Under the pieces are notes generated by a model. The model saw only the letters and a program-made list of their open reading frames with translations. It did not search any database and was not told where the DNA came from. Shown here in pieces: positions 8,856-17,703 of a DNA stretch of 64,000 bases (positions are counted from its first letter, which is position 1; each line of letters opens with the position of its first letter). Source of the stretch: Pseudomonas hormoni (GTDB lineage: Bacteria > Pseudomonadota > Gammaproteobacteria > Pseudomonadales > Pseudomonadaceae). The stretch lies in assembly GCF_018502625.1 (NCBI RefSeq), contig NZ_CP075566.1:935001-999000 (forward strand). The letters are read 5' to 3'. The position numbers and the translations under genes were made by a program.

Positions 8856-10982
8856 ATGCTCGAACAGGCTCAACGCGTCCTCAAGGACATCTTCGGCTAC
8901 GACAGTTTTCGTGGCCGTCAGGGTGCAATCATTGAGCGCGTGGCCAGCGGCGGCGACGCCCTGGTGCTGATGCCTACCGGTGGCGGCAAATCCCTGTGCT
9001 TCCAGGTGCCGGCGCTGCTGCGCGAAGGCCTGGCAGTCGTGGTGTCGCCGCTGATCGCGTTGATGGACGACCAGGTGGCTACCCTCGAAGAACTGGGCGT
9101 CGCGGCCGCTGCGTTGAACTCCACGCTGAGCGCCGAGCAACAACGCGACCTCGCCGCGCGGATCAAACGCGGTGAAGTGAAGATGCTTTATCTCGCGCCC
9201 GAGCGCCTGGTCCAGCCGCGCATGCTGGCCTTCCTGCAAAGTCTTGAAATCGCCTTATTCGCCATCGACGAAGCGCACTGCGTGTCGCAATGGGGTCACG
9301 ACTTCCGCCGCGAATACCTGCAACTGGGCCAGTTGGCAGAGCTGTTCCCCAACGTCCCGCGCATCGCCCTTACCGCGACCGCCGACAAACGCACCCGCGA
9401 AGAAATCGTCGACCGTTTGCACTTGCAGGATGCCGAGCGCTTCCTCTCCAGTTTCGACCGACCGAACATTTTCTACCGCATCGTGCCCAAGGAGCAGCCG
9501 CGCAAGCAGTTGCTGGCGTTCCTCGCCGAGCGACGCAGCGATGCCGGCATCGTCTATTGCCTGTCGCGCAAAAAAGTCGACGAAGTGGCGGTGTTCCTCA
9601 GCGAGCAGGGCTTCCCGGCACTCCCATATCACGCCGGTCTGGCAAACGAAACGCGGGCCCACCATCAGAAGCGCTTCCTTAACGAGGAAGGCCTGATCAT
9701 GGTCGCCACCGTGGCGTTCGGCATGGGCATCGACAAGCCCAACGTTCGGTTTGTTGCGCACCTCGATCTGCCGAAATCCCTTGAGGCGTACTACCAGGAA
9801 ACCGGTCGCGGCGGCCGTGACGGTCTGCCGGCAGATGCCTGGATGGCCTACGGCCTGCAAGACGTGGTGATGCTCAAGCAGATGCTGCAGAACTCCGAAG
9901 GCGACGAGCGCCACAAGCGTCTGGAGCAGCACAAGCTCGACGCCATGCTCTCGCTCTGCGAAGAAACCCGCTGCCGACGTCAAACGTTGCTGGCGTACTT
10001 CGATGAAGACATGCCGGAGCCGTGCGGCCATTGCGATAACTGCGTCGATGGCGTGCAGACCTGGGACGCCACCGAGCCGGCCCGTCAGGCGCTCTCGGCG
10101 ATTTACCGCACCGGTCAGCGCTATGGCGTCGGCCATCTGGTGGACGTGTTGCTGGGCAAGGACAACGAAAAGGTCCGCAGCTTCGGCCATCAGCATCTGT
10201 CGGTCTACGGTGTCGGCAAGGCGATGGGCGAGAGCGAATGGCGCTCCTTGTTCCGGCAACTGGTTGCACGTGGTCTGGCCGACATCGATCTCGAAGGTTA
10301 CGGCGGTCTGCGCCTCAGTGACACTTGTCGGCCGCTGCTCAAGGGCGAAGTGACCCTGGAACTGCGCCGCGACCTCAAGCCGCAAACCACCGCGAAAAGC
10401 AGCAAGAGCCAGGCGAGCCAACTGGTCCGTGGCGAAGAACGCGAGCAGTGGGAAGCCTTGCGCGCCTTGCGTCGCAAGCTCGCCGAAGAGCACGGTGTGC
10501 CGCCTTACGTCATCTTCCCCGACTCGACGTTGCTGGAAATGCTCCGCAGCCAGCCGACCTCGCTGGCGGAAATGGCCACGGTCAGCGGCGTCGGTGCGCG
10601 CAAACTGGAACGGTACGGCGAGGCTTTCCTCGAAGTGCTCGGTGGCCAGGTCGAGGCGCCGAAAGTGGTGGCCGATGTGCGCCATGAGCTGATCACCCTC
10701 GCTCGGGCCGGCATGACGCCGCTGCAAATCGCCGGTCAATTGCAGTGCTCAGAAAAGAACGTCTACACCATGCTCGCCGAGGCGATCGGCAAGCAGCAGT
10801 TGTCGCTGGAACAGGCACTGGACCTGCCCGAAGACTTGATGGGCGAAGTCCAGGATGCGTTCCTCGACGGCGAGGGCGAGTTGCCGCCGGTGGCGGAGAT
10901 TGCCGCGCTGTTCGCCGGTCGCGTGCCGGAAGGTGTTTTGTACTGTGTTCGAGCCGCGCTGCAATCCGAATTCGAGATCTGA
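8856..10982 (+). CDS. recQ: ATP-dependent DNA helicase RecQ, 708 aa
   Basis: 3'-5' superfamily 2 helicase of the RecF pathway. Walker A is TGGGKS with K45, and the Walker B box is DEAH at 138-141 followed by [10 protein letters not shown] (the aromatic-rich loop). The helicase C-terminal half has GRGGRDG. A four-cysteine zinc site (CRRQ ... CGHCDNC) and an RQC winged helix follow at ~370-500. An HRDC domain lies near 520-600 ([13 protein letters not shown]), and an extra ~100 residues follow with a helix-turn-helix-like stretch ([20 protein letters not shown]). ATG 8856 is preceded by TTTTGGAG at 5-base spacing, and upstream in-frame codons look non-coding. Confidence 0.97.
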   Translation: MLEQAQRVLKDIFGYDSFRGRQGAIIERVASGGDALVLMPTGGGKSLCFQVPALLREGLAVVVSPLIALMDDQVATLEELGVAAAALNSTLSAEQQRDLAARIKRGEVKMLYLAPERLVQPRMLAFLQSLEIALFAIDEAHCVSQWGHDFRREYLQLGQLAELFPNVPRIALTATADKRTREEIVDRLHLQDAERFLSSFDRPNIFYRIVPKEQPRKQLLAFLAERRSDAGIVYCLSRKKVDEVAVFLSEQGFPALPYHAGLANETRAHHQKRFLNEEGLIMVATVAFGMGIDKPNVRFVAHLDLPKSLEAYYQETGRGGRDGLPADAWMAYGLQDVVMLKQMLQNSEGDERHKRLEQHKLDAMLSLCEETRCRRQTLLAYFDEDMPEPCGHCDNCVDGVQTWDATEPARQALSAIYRTGQRYGVGHLVDVLLGKDNEKVRSFGHQHLSVYGVGKAMGESEWRSLFRQLVARGLADIDLEGYGGLRLSDTCRPLLKGEVTLELRRDLKPQTTAKSSKSQASQLVRGEEREQWEALRALRRKLAEEHGVPPYVIFPDSTLLEMLRSQPTSLAEMATVSGVGARKLERYGEAFLEVLGGQVEAPKVVADVRHELITLARAGMTPLQIAGQLQCSEKNVYTMLAEAIGKQQLSLEQALDLPEDLMGEVQDAFLDGEGELPPVAEIAALFAGRVPEGVLYCVRAALQSEFEI

Positions 10983-11067
10983 GTTTCAAATTTCGGACAG
11001 GGTTGTATTGATGTAACGATTCAGTACAGAGCAAGCCTTGCCTCCAGCCAAGGGTCATGCTTAGCTG

Positions 11068-11080
11068 ACTAATAATTAGT
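11068..11080. promoter_or_regulatory. Perfect 13-bp inverted repeat, candidate MarR operator
   Basis: ACTAAT-A-ATTAGT lies 33 bases upstream of the MarR-type gene, where a self-regulating MarR dimer would be expected to bind. Assignment is by position and symmetry only. Confidence 0.45.
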
Positions 11081-11113
11081 TTTTCTCTATTTCAGTCTAA
11101 TCATGAGTGTTTT

Positions 11114-11548
11114 ATGCCGTTAACCGATCAACACCGATTTGGCATGCAACTGGCCCAGATGTCGCGCGGCTGGCGTGCCGAACTGGACCGCCGTCTGGCC
11201 GGCCTGGGTTTGTCCCAGGCGCGCTGGCTGGTGCTACTGCACCTGGCGCGTTTCGAGGAGGCGCCGACCCAGCGCGAACTGGCGCAAAGCGTCGGCGTCG
11301 AAGGGCCGACCCTGGCGCGACTGCTCGACAGTCTGGAAACACAGGGCCTCGTCCAGCGTCAGGCCGTGGTGGAAGACCGTCGGGCGAAAAAAATCGTCCT
11401 CTGCGCCCCGGCCCGTCCCCTGATCGAACAAATTGAAACCATTGCCACTCAGCTGCGCCATGAGCTGTTTGAAGGCGTCGACGAGGCGGATCTGAAGGTC
11501 TGCATGCGTGTTCACGGGCACATTCTGGCCAACCTGGAAAAATCTTGA
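11114..11548 (+). CDS. MarR-family transcriptional regulator, 144 aa
   Basis: It has the family-typical length and winged-helix core: helices around LSQARWLVLLHLARF, the recognition region TQRELAQSVGVEGPTLARLLDSLE, and the wing QRQAVVEDRRAKKIVLC. The terminal helices would form the dimer interface. The dimer binds short palindromes and is usually released by small phenolic or lipophilic ligands. The ribosome site before ATG 11114 is weak. The gene stands alone between recQ and the FimV-like gene, so its target beyond self-control is unclear. Confidence 0.9.
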   Translation: MPLTDQHRFGMQLAQMSRGWRAELDRRLAGLGLSQARWLVLLHLARFEEAPTQRELAQSVGVEGPTLARLLDSLETQGLVQRQAVVEDRRAKKIVLCAPARPLIEQIETIATQLRHELFEGVDEADLKVCMRVHGHILANLEKS

Positions 11549-11617
11549 GGCAGAACCGGGTGTAAGCTTTTTGAGATACCCCGTTGGGCAGACTATAAAG
11601 AACTACTAGGCAATATC

Positions 11618-11642
11618 GTGTTCGTACCGGATGTGCGAACAC
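11618..11642. repeat. 7-bp perfect stem-loop upstream of the FimV-like gene
   Basis: GTGTTCG (11618-11624) and CGAACAC (11636-11642) flank an 11-base loop, 35 bases before the start codon. No T tract follows, so it is not a terminator; it could be a protein site or a leader hairpin. Confidence 0.35.
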
Positions 11643-11676
11643 GCACCGGTTGGTTCTGGTTATCTAAGGGATGCTC

Positions 11677-13419
11677 ATGCTCGAGAGTTGGCACGTTGTA
11701 CTGCGGTGGTCCGCCAGGCTGGTTCTGGCCGGTGGGGCTGTGACTTACTCGGCATTGGCGCCCGCGCTGGGGCTGGGTGAAATCACCGTGCATTCGGCGC
11801 TGAATCAACCGCTGCGTGCCGACATCGCCCTGGTGGATGCTGCCGGTCTGGAGGAGGGCGACTTGTCCGTCAGCCTGGCGACCGCGGACGAATTCAGTCG
11901 TGCCGGCGTCGAGCGGGTGTTCTTTCTCAATGACCTGAAGTTCACGCCCATCCTGCGGGGCAACCGCAGCCTGATCCGGGTGAGCTCCAATAAAGTCGTC
12001 AACGAACCTTTTCTGAATTTCCTCGTGCAACTCAATCAGCCCAACGGGCGCGTGCTGCGCGAGTACACGGTGCTGATCGATCCGCCGGGTACGCCGGGGA
12101 TCGTGCCGGTGGCCGACGAACCAGTAGCCAGCTCCCCGAACTCTCCATACCCGAGTGTCAAACCAGCCACTGCACCGCCCGCCGCGGCCCAAAAAACGGC
12201 CCCTAAAGTTGAACAGCCCGCCGCCCCCGTCATTGATCCCGTCGCCGAGCAATTGGCCGCCAGCGTGCTGCAAAACCAGCAGCTGCAAAAAACCGTCGAT
12301 GAGCTGAATGCAAAACTTCAGGGCCAGGACGAACAGATCGCCGGTCAGAAAAAACAGATCACCGAACTGCAAACGCAATTGGCGGAGGTCCAGGCGCCCC
12401 CGGTGACGCCGGAAGTTGTGGCGCCAGCATCGGTCACGGTACAAGAGCCCGAGGCGTCCAATTGGCCGCAGATCGCCGGGTTGTCGGCGTTGGTGGCCTT
12501 GCTGTTGGTGGGACTGTTTGTTCGCCGCCAACGACAGCAGGTTCAGGTGCTGGCCGCAGATCCTCCCGTTTTGCCGTCGCGACACGAGCCGGTGCTCGAT
12601 CAAACCGTGGCGCCGTTAGCGAAGCCCACCCCGCCGAAACCTGCGCCTGATCATCATGACGAGACGCCGTCAGGGGATGTGCTGGAAGGCGTGGGCATTT
12701 ACCTGGCCTATGGCCGCTTTTCCGAAGCTGCGGGCTTGTTGCGTGATGCCCTGGCGAAGGAGCCACACCGCACGGATCTGGCCGTGCAGTTGCTGGAAGT
12801 CCTCGGCAAGCAAGGTGACGGGCCAGCCTATGACGCTCAGGAAAACAGCCTGCGAGATGCCGGATTTGATACTCAGCAACTTCAGGACATTCGTGCCCGC
12901 TACCCGAAACTGGACAGTGCGTTGCCAGTGGCTGCGGCGGCAGTAATCGCAACACCCGTTCAATCCGAAGCAGTGCCCGGCGACGAGTTCCAGTTGAACC
13001 TGGATGATCTGTCGATGGATTCGAGTTGGGATCTGGTCAGTCCCTTCGATAGCACTAAACCTACGGACAAACCACCCGAGGTTGTGGAACCCGCGTTCAC
13101 CTCGAACCTGCACGTGATGCCCGATGTGTTCGAGATGCCTGAAGAAGAACCCGAGCTTGAGTGGGTCGCCGAGCCTGACTCACAGTCACTGGATGACGAC
13201 TTTCTCGACGAATTCAAGGATGCCGACCCGTCATTCGAGCTTGAAGCGCTGAGCCTGGAACCCGCCGAGCCGGACAACGCAGGCAAACTGGAACAGGCCC
13301 AGAACTGCATCGATGACGGTGATCTGGACAGCGCCATCGAGCTGCTGAACGAGTTGCTCAAGGACGGCGATGAGCCACTTAAACAAACCGCGCGGACGCT
13401 GTTGGCCGGTATTCGCTGA
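11677..13419 (+). CDS. FimV-like (HubP-type) inner membrane protein, 580 aa
   Basis: The N-terminal ~140 residues are the FimV N-domain (GLGEITVHSALNQPLRADIALVDA and VNEPFLNFLVQ). A Pro/Ala linker and a coiled coil (~205-245, Q/E/K-rich) follow, then one membrane segment (IAGLSALVALLLVGLFVRR) and an acidic cytoplasmic tail. The tail holds TPR-like repeats and the FimV C-terminal motif (IDDGDLDSAIELLNELL). FimV/HubP proteins organise the pole, type IV pili and chemosensory arrays. No LysM domain is visible, and the protein is much shorter than canonical FimV (about 900 aa), so this is probably a second, reduced paralogue. ATG 11677 is preferred over 11671 because AAGG lies 7 bases before it. 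Confidence 0.85.
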   Translation: MLESWHVVLRWSARLVLAGGAVTYSALAPALGLGEITVHSALNQPLRADIALVDAAGLEEGDLSVSLATADEFSRAGVERVFFLNDLKFTPILRGNRSLIRVSSNKVVNEPFLNFLVQLNQPNGRVLREYTVLIDPPGTPGIVPVADEPVASSPNSPYPSVKPATAPPAAAQKTAPKVEQPAAPVIDPVAEQLAASVLQNQQLQKTVDELNAKLQGQDEQIAGQKKQITELQTQLAEVQAPPVTPEVVAPASVTVQEPEASNWPQIAGLSALVALLLVGLFVRRQRQQVQVLAADPPVLPSRHEPVLDQTVAPLAKPTPPKPAPDHHDETPSGDVLEGVGIYLAYGRFSEAAGLLRDALAKEPHRTDLAVQLLEVLGKQGDGPAYDAQENSLRDAGFDTQQLQDIRARYPKLDSALPVAAAAVIATPVQSEAVPGDEFQLNLDDLSMDSSWDLVSPFDSTKPTDKPPEVVEPAFTSNLHVMPDVFEMPEEEPELEWVAEPDSQSLDDDFLDEFKDADPSFELEALSLEPAEPDNAGKLEQAQNCIDDGDLDSAIELLNELLKDGDEPLKQTARTLLAGIR

Positions 13420-13463
13420 GCCTCTATCATGGCGGCGCCCTCTGGTTCAGGAGTTCCCTCGTC

Positions 13464-13751
13464 ATGACCGCGCACAAACCCGAAATCGTCATCACCTACT
13501 GCACGCAATGCCAATGGCTATTGCGTGCCGCGTGGTTGGCGCAAGAACTGCTCAGTACCTTTGGCGACGATTTGGGCAAGGTGTCGCTGGTGCCTGGCAC
13601 CGGTGGTGTGTTTCACATTTTCTGTGACGATGTGCAGATCTGGGAGCGCAAGGAGGACGGCGGTTTCCCTGAAGCCAAGGTGCTGAAGCAGCGGGTCCGC
13701 GATCAGATCGATCCGGACCGCGACCTCGGGCACAACGACCGCACTCAGTGA
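13464..13751 (+). CDS. SelT/SelW/SelH-type thioredoxin-like protein, 95 aa
   Basis: Small Rdx/SelW-family protein with a redox CxxC at C13-C16 (TYCTQCQWLLRAAWLAQELL). In animal homologues the second position is selenocysteine; here both are cysteine. The conserved GTGGVFHI and DGGFPEAKVLKQRVRD motifs follow. The fold is thioredoxin-like; a role as a thiol oxidoreductase is known for the family only in general terms. It lies 44 bases behind the FimV-like gene. Its last 7 bases overlap the 3' end of the convergent EamA gene (TCAGTGA serves as both stops). Confidence 0.88.
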   Translation: MTAHKPEIVITYCTQCQWLLRAAWLAQELLSTFGDDLGKVSLVPGTGGVFHIFCDDVQIWERKEDGGFPEAKVLKQRVRDQIDPDRDLGHNDRTQ

Positions 13752-14638
13752 GACGCGGCTTCGGCAGCGACCGTTTTCTTGCTTGAAGCGCCCGATAGCC
13801 TGCTGGACACCACAATCGCGACGATGATCAAGGCGCCGCCGAACAACATGCGCAGCGTCGGGTTTTCATTGAACAGCAGCCACGCCATGGTGATGCCGTA
13901 TACAGGCTCCAGCGCAAACACCACGGCGGCGGTGCGCGCCTTGATCACCGCGAGGCTGGCGACGAACAGACTGTGAGCGACGCCGGTGCAGAACACCCCG
14001 AGCAGGCCGATCCACAGCCAGTCAATGGCGCGGACTTCGCTCAACTGCGGCGCCGCCACCGGCAGCAAACACAACGCGACCACCACGTTCTGGCACAGCG
14101 CAGCCTGTACAGGCGGAATTCTTGCGGAACTGGCGCGGTTGGTCAGGGACAGTAATGCAAACAGCAACCCGGAGCCCACCGCCCACAACAGACCGGTGGT
14201 GGCGCCGCTGGCCAGATCGAAATCAGGCGTTACCAGCACCAGCCCGACACTCACCAGCACCACCAGCAGGATTTCATTGGCGCGAATCCGCTCGCGGAAA
14301 ATCAGCCCTTCCAGGATCACGGTAAAGGCCGGGAAACTGGCGAAACCCAGGGTCGCGATCGCCACGCCCGCGACCTTCACCGCGATAAAGAAACTCACCC
14401 AGTGCCCGGCCAGCAGCAAGCCGCTGAGCAGCAGTCGCCGCCAGTCCACGGCTTGAAGTTTCTGCCAGCGCGTCTGGCTGGCGAACCTTGCGAACACGGC
14501 CAGGGCGAGCACGGCAAAGGCCGCGCGACCGAAGACGATGACGGCAGGGGAGGCGGCGGCGAGTTTGCCGAACACACCGGTCAGGCCAAACATCAGTGCG
14601 CCGATATGCAGAGCGCCGAGGGCGGTACGGGGAGTCAT
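13745..14638 (-). CDS. EamA-family (DMT) transporter, 297 aa
   Basis: Ten predicted membrane segments in two EamA repeats. Landmarks are GALMFGLTGVFGKLAAASPAV at the start, FRAAF-like VFGRAAFAVLALAVF, and in the second half VFALEPVYGITMAWLLFNE, the usual EPV motif. Such proteins export amino acids or other metabolites; the substrate cannot be told. The start at 14638 has AAGGA 5 bases upstream, and a longer frame to 14674 adds residues unlike the family. The AraC gene lies 78 bases upstream on the same strand and could control it. Confidence 0.88.
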   Translation of the reverse strand: MTPRTALGALHIGALMFGLTGVFGKLAAASPAVIVFGRAAFAVLALAVFARFASQTRWQKLQAVDWRRLLLSGLLLAGHWVSFFIAVKVAGVAIATLGFASFPAFTVILEGLIFRERIRANEILLVVLVSVGLVLVTPDFDLASGATTGLLWAVGSGLLFALLSLTNRASSARIPPVQAALCQNVVVALCLLPVAAPQLSEVRAIDWLWIGLLGVFCTGVAHSLFVASLAVIKARTAAVVFALEPVYGITMAWLLFNENPTLRMLFGGALIIVAIVVSSRLSGASSKKTVAAEAASH

Positions 14639-14716
14639 TGCAATCCTTGATGAACATAAGCAACAGAGGTGCACTCTAGAGGGCTGTCGGCATGCCTGTC
14701 TGTCGTCAAACTCGCA

Positions 14717-15475
14717 TCATTTGTCGCCAGCCTCGCGCCGCAGTTTTCCGGGAGAGGCGCCAAACTCCCGTAACACTGCCGCTGAAAATGCACTTTGCGA
14801 GCTGTAGCCAACCCGGCTGGCAATCTCGCCAATGGGCAAAGCCGAATCCCGCAACAGACTCACGGCCATATGCAAACGACGACTGCGAATGTAGTCCATC
14901 GGCGTCTGCCCGCATTCCGCGGCAAACCGCGCATGCAGCCGAGCGCTGGACAGGCCGGCGATGCGCGCCAGATCGGCGACTTGCAGCGGGTAGGCCGCGT
15001 GCTGATCGATGTGCGCATTCAACGCGGCGTAGGGCAGGCGCCGACACCCCATCACTTCCGGCCTGGCATGGTTGAGACTGGCCAACAACAGCACCGCGCC
15101 TTGTTGCGCGATCAGCGGGTCGCTGACCTGACTGCCCGCCAGCCAGTTCACCAATTGGCTTTGCCCGGCATCCAGCGGCAGACGCCCGGCGTTGTCGAGT
15201 AAACGGCGACTGGCATCGGCGTGCTCGCCAAGGGACTGAGCCACCCATTGATCACTGGGCACGTCCAGCACCAGGCAGCGGCTGCCGTTGGCGCTGCCAC
15301 AGGCATGATGGAAACCGGACGGGACCACCACGAAACTCTGCTGGACCACCTGACTGCCTCGCCCGTCGACCTCGAAATCCAGCGCGCCCGAGAGCCCGAA
15401 CACCAGTTGCGCGTGGTCGTGACTGTGGACGATCAGGTCGTGAGTGTATTGGCGCAGCGTGAGGATCGGTCTCAT
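14717..15475 (-). CDS. AraC-family regulator with cupin sensor domain, 252 aa
   Basis: The N-terminal AraC-binding cupin (residues ~5-130; HDLIVHSHDHAQLVFGLSG) is followed by two helix-turn-helix motifs: LQVADLARIAGLSSARLHARF and LPIGEIASRVGYSSQSAFSAA. The signature end FGASPGKLRR follows. GGGAG lies 7 bases before ATG 15475, which fixes the start. The adjacent EamA exporter on the same strand is a natural target candidate; effector unknown. Confidence 0.9.
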   Translation of the reverse strand: MRPILTLRQYTHDLIVHSHDHAQLVFGLSGALDFEVDGRGSQVVQQSFVVVPSGFHHACGSANGSRCLVLDVPSDQWVAQSLGEHADASRRLLDNAGRLPLDAGQSQLVNWLAGSQVSDPLIAQQGAVLLLASLNHARPEVMGCRRLPYAALNAHIDQHAAYPLQVADLARIAGLSSARLHARFAAECGQTPMDYIRSRRLHMAVSLLRDSALPIGEIASRVGYSSQSAFSAAVLREFGASPGKLRREAGDK

Positions 15476-15610
15476 CGCAGGTCTCCCGGGTAAGGCCGTC
15501 AGTCTACACCGAGGTCGTCCAAACGCGTTGTCACAGGACTGACTTGTCACTGTCATGGGCAATTAACCCGACCGGCGCAAGCTTGCAAAAACAATCGCAG
15601 AGGGTTGCCC

Positions 15611-16426
15611 ATGACCAGCGCCGAGCTCGCCAAACCCAGTCGTAAGCAACGTGTGCGGACCTTGTGGATTTCCGATGTGCATCTGGGCACCCGGGATTGC
15701 CAGGCCGAGCACTTGTCGCAGTTTCTCAAGGGCTACCACGCGGACAAAGTCTACCTGGTTGGCGACATCATTGACGGTTGGAAACTGCGCAGCGGCATGT
15801 ACTGGCCGCAGGCGCACACCAACGTGATCCGTCGCCTCTTGACCATGAGCAAACGCGGCACCGAGGTGATCTATGTCACCGGCAACCACGACGAATTCCT
15901 GCGTCGTTACTCGAAGCTGATTCTGGGCAATATTCAATTGGTGGATGAAGCGGTGCACGTGACTGCCGATGGCCGCCATTTGCTGGTGATTCATGGTGAC
16001 CAGTTTGATGTGATCACCCGCTATCACCGCTGGCTGGCCTTTCTCGGCGACTCGGCCTACGAATTCACCCTGACCCTCAACCGTTGGCTCAACCACTGGC
16101 GTGCCCGTTATGGCTACGGTTACTGGTCGCTGTCGGCGTACCTCAAGCACAAGGTGAAAACCGCCGTCAGCTTCATCAGCGACTTCGAAGAAGCCATCGC
16201 CCACGAATGCGTCAAACGCGAATTGCACGGGGTAGTGTGCGGGCACATTCACCATGCCGAGATTCGCAAGGTCGGCGAAGTGGACTACCTGAATTGCGGG
16301 GATTGGGTGGAGTCGTGCACGGCGCTGATCGAGCATTGGGATGGTTCGATCGAGTTGTACCGGTTGGCGGATGCTCAAGCGCGGGAGGCGGAGTTGAAAG
16401 CCATTAAAATCGCAGAACCCGCATAA
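15611..16426 (+). CDS. LpxH-like UDP-2,3-diacylglucosamine diphosphatase-family metallophosphoesterase, 271 aa
   Basis: Calcineurin-like metallophosphoesterase with all metal motifs: D22-x-H24 (SDVHLG), D52 (GDIIDGW), GNHD at 91-94, HGDQFD and GHIHHAE. The GDIIDGWKLR pattern places it with the LpxH-related UDP-2,3-diacylglucosamine diphosphatases that cleave the pyrophosphate in lipid A synthesis. It is longer than LpxH (about 240 aa), with a long helical insert (LTLNRWLNHWRARYGYGYW), so it is probably a paralogue acting on a related substrate. ATG 15611 has AGAGGG upstream. The gene is divergent from the AraC gene. Confidence 0.85.
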   Translation: MTSAELAKPSRKQRVRTLWISDVHLGTRDCQAEHLSQFLKGYHADKVYLVGDIIDGWKLRSGMYWPQAHTNVIRRLLTMSKRGTEVIYVTGNHDEFLRRYSKLILGNIQLVDEAVHVTADGRHLLVIHGDQFDVITRYHRWLAFLGDSAYEFTLTLNRWLNHWRARYGYGYWSLSAYLKHKVKTAVSFISDFEEAIAHECVKRELHGVVCGHIHHAEIRKVGEVDYLNCGDWVESCTALIEHWDGSIELYRLADAQAREAELKAIKIAEPA

Positions 16427-16449
16427 CATTTTGGGTGTTCGAGCCGGCC

Positions 16450-16519
16450 CTCTTCGCGAGCAAGCCCGCTCCCACATTCGACCGAGTCGTCCTTGAGAAC
16501 ACGGTCGAATGTGGGAGCA
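16450..16519. repeat. REP element with a 16-bp perfect inverted repeat
   Basis: TCTTCGCGAGCAAGCCCGCT is a REP end. GCTCCCACATTCGACC (16468-16483) pairs perfectly with GGTCGAATGTGGGAGC (16503-16518) around a 19-base loop, between convergent genes. Confidence 0.8.
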
Positions 16520-16541
16520 ACTGTCTTCACCCTGCGATCTA

Positions 16542-17132
16542 TCAGGCTGGCGAATGCTCTTCCATCGCAGCCCTGTAAATCGAGTTCTTCGGCTGCGCAA
16601 ACAACCGCTCCATCATCGGCTCAAAGAAACTCAGCGGCAGTGTCTCGTAAGCCGGATCAAACGCCGCCGCATCGTACTTCGCGCAGAATTCGATGGTCGC
16701 CTGATACTGCGGATGACCGCTGAACTGCTCGCGCAAATGCCGATCCATGCCCAAGTGATGGAAAAAATAGTACCCCTGGAAAATCCCGTGTTTCTCCACC
16801 ATCCACAAATTCTCGGCGCTGACGAAGGGCTTGAGGATTGCCGCTGCAATGTCCGGATGGTTGTAGGAGCCCAAGGTGTCGCCGATGTCGTGAAGCAGGG
16901 CGCACACCACGTACTCTTCGTCGCGGCCATCGCGCCAGGCACGGCTGGCGGTTTGCAGGGAATGGGTCAGACGATCCACCGGGAAGCCGCCAAAATCACC
17001 CTCCAGCAGTTTCAGGTGCGCCACAATCCGTGTCGGCAATTGTCTCGCATAGGCACTGAAGTCCGCGGCGATGATCGCCCAGTCTTCCTGTGTGCCGTCC
17101 TGCATGTGGGTGAAACGGGCATTGGCATTCAT
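16542..17132 (-). CDS. HD-domain protein, PhnZ/MIOX-like fold, 196 aa
   Basis: It contains the H...HD signature (THSLQTASRAWRDG then ALLHDIGDTLGSYNHPD) and further histidines (EKHGIFQGYYFFHHLG) as in the HD-domain diiron oxygenases related to PhnZ and myo-inositol oxygenase. Whether it is a phosphohydrolase or an oxygenase cannot be decided from sequence alone; the YYFFHHLG stretch favours the oxygenase branch. AGAGGAT precedes ATG 17132 at good spacing. No phosphonate genes are nearby. Confidence 0.75.
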   Translation of the reverse strand: MNANARFTHMQDGTQEDWAIIAADFSAYARQLPTRIVAHLKLLEGDFGGFPVDRLTHSLQTASRAWRDGRDEEYVVCALLHDIGDTLGSYNHPDIAAAILKPFVSAENLWMVEKHGIFQGYYFFHHLGMDRHLREQFSGHPQYQATIEFCAKYDAAAFDPAYETLPLSFFEPMMERLFAQPKNSIYRAAMEEHSPA

Positions 17133-17231
17133 CGGCTATCCTCTTGTTCTTGTCGAAAGGGATTTTTTCAGTGTAGGACCTGTGACCATCAGCGCACTGA
17201 CTGCGCAGGACGCATTGCTGGCCAATCGGGC

Positions 17232-17543
17232 CTAGAACGGCACGCGTCCCAGAATCATGTCGCGGTACATCACGAAATCGCCGAGCAGGCTGTAAAGCGG
17301 ATGTTGAAAAGTCGCGGGACGGTTCTTTTCAAAGAAGAAATGCCCGACCCAGGCGAAGCTGTAGCCGGCCAGCGGAAGGGCCAGCAGCCATAGCCAAGCC
17401 CCTTTGCCGATGGTCAGGGCCAGAATGAAAATAACCAGCGTCGTGCCGATGAAGTGCAATCGCCGGCAGGTACTGTTGCTGTGTTCACTCAGGTAGTACG
17501 GGTAAAACTCGGCGAAGCTGTTGAAACGCTTGATGTTTTCCAC
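17232..17543 (-). CDS. DUF962 (Mpo1-like) membrane protein, 103 aa
   Basis: The core FAEFYPYYLSEHSNSTCRRLHFIGT and the later GHFFFEKNRPATFQHPLYSLLGDF are hallmarks of DUF962. In yeast Mpo1 these form an Fe-dependent dioxygenase acting on 2-hydroxy fatty acids. Two to three membrane segments lie between (LVIFILALTIGKGAWLWLLALPLAGYSF). GTG 17543 (VENIKRFNSF) is chosen because the family usually starts there and is ~100 aa long; an in-frame ATG at 17624 would add 27 unusual residues and has no clear ribosome site. Confidence 0.8.
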   Translation of the reverse strand: MENIKRFNSFAEFYPYYLSEHSNSTCRRLHFIGTTLVIFILALTIGKGAWLWLLALPLAGYSFAWVGHFFFEKNRPATFQHPLYSLLGDFVMYRDMILGRVPF

Positions 17544-17703
17544 GACTGCGATCTCTGTGGTTATTGTTCTGACTGCAAGTTGTTCTGCGGGTAGCTTATT
17601 TGAGTCTAGAGTGATCATTGGCATCAGCCAGTGACAATGGGCGCCACTTTAGTATCCTTCGGAAATTGGCCGTAGCATGCGGCTCACCATGTAAGTAAAC
17701 GCC

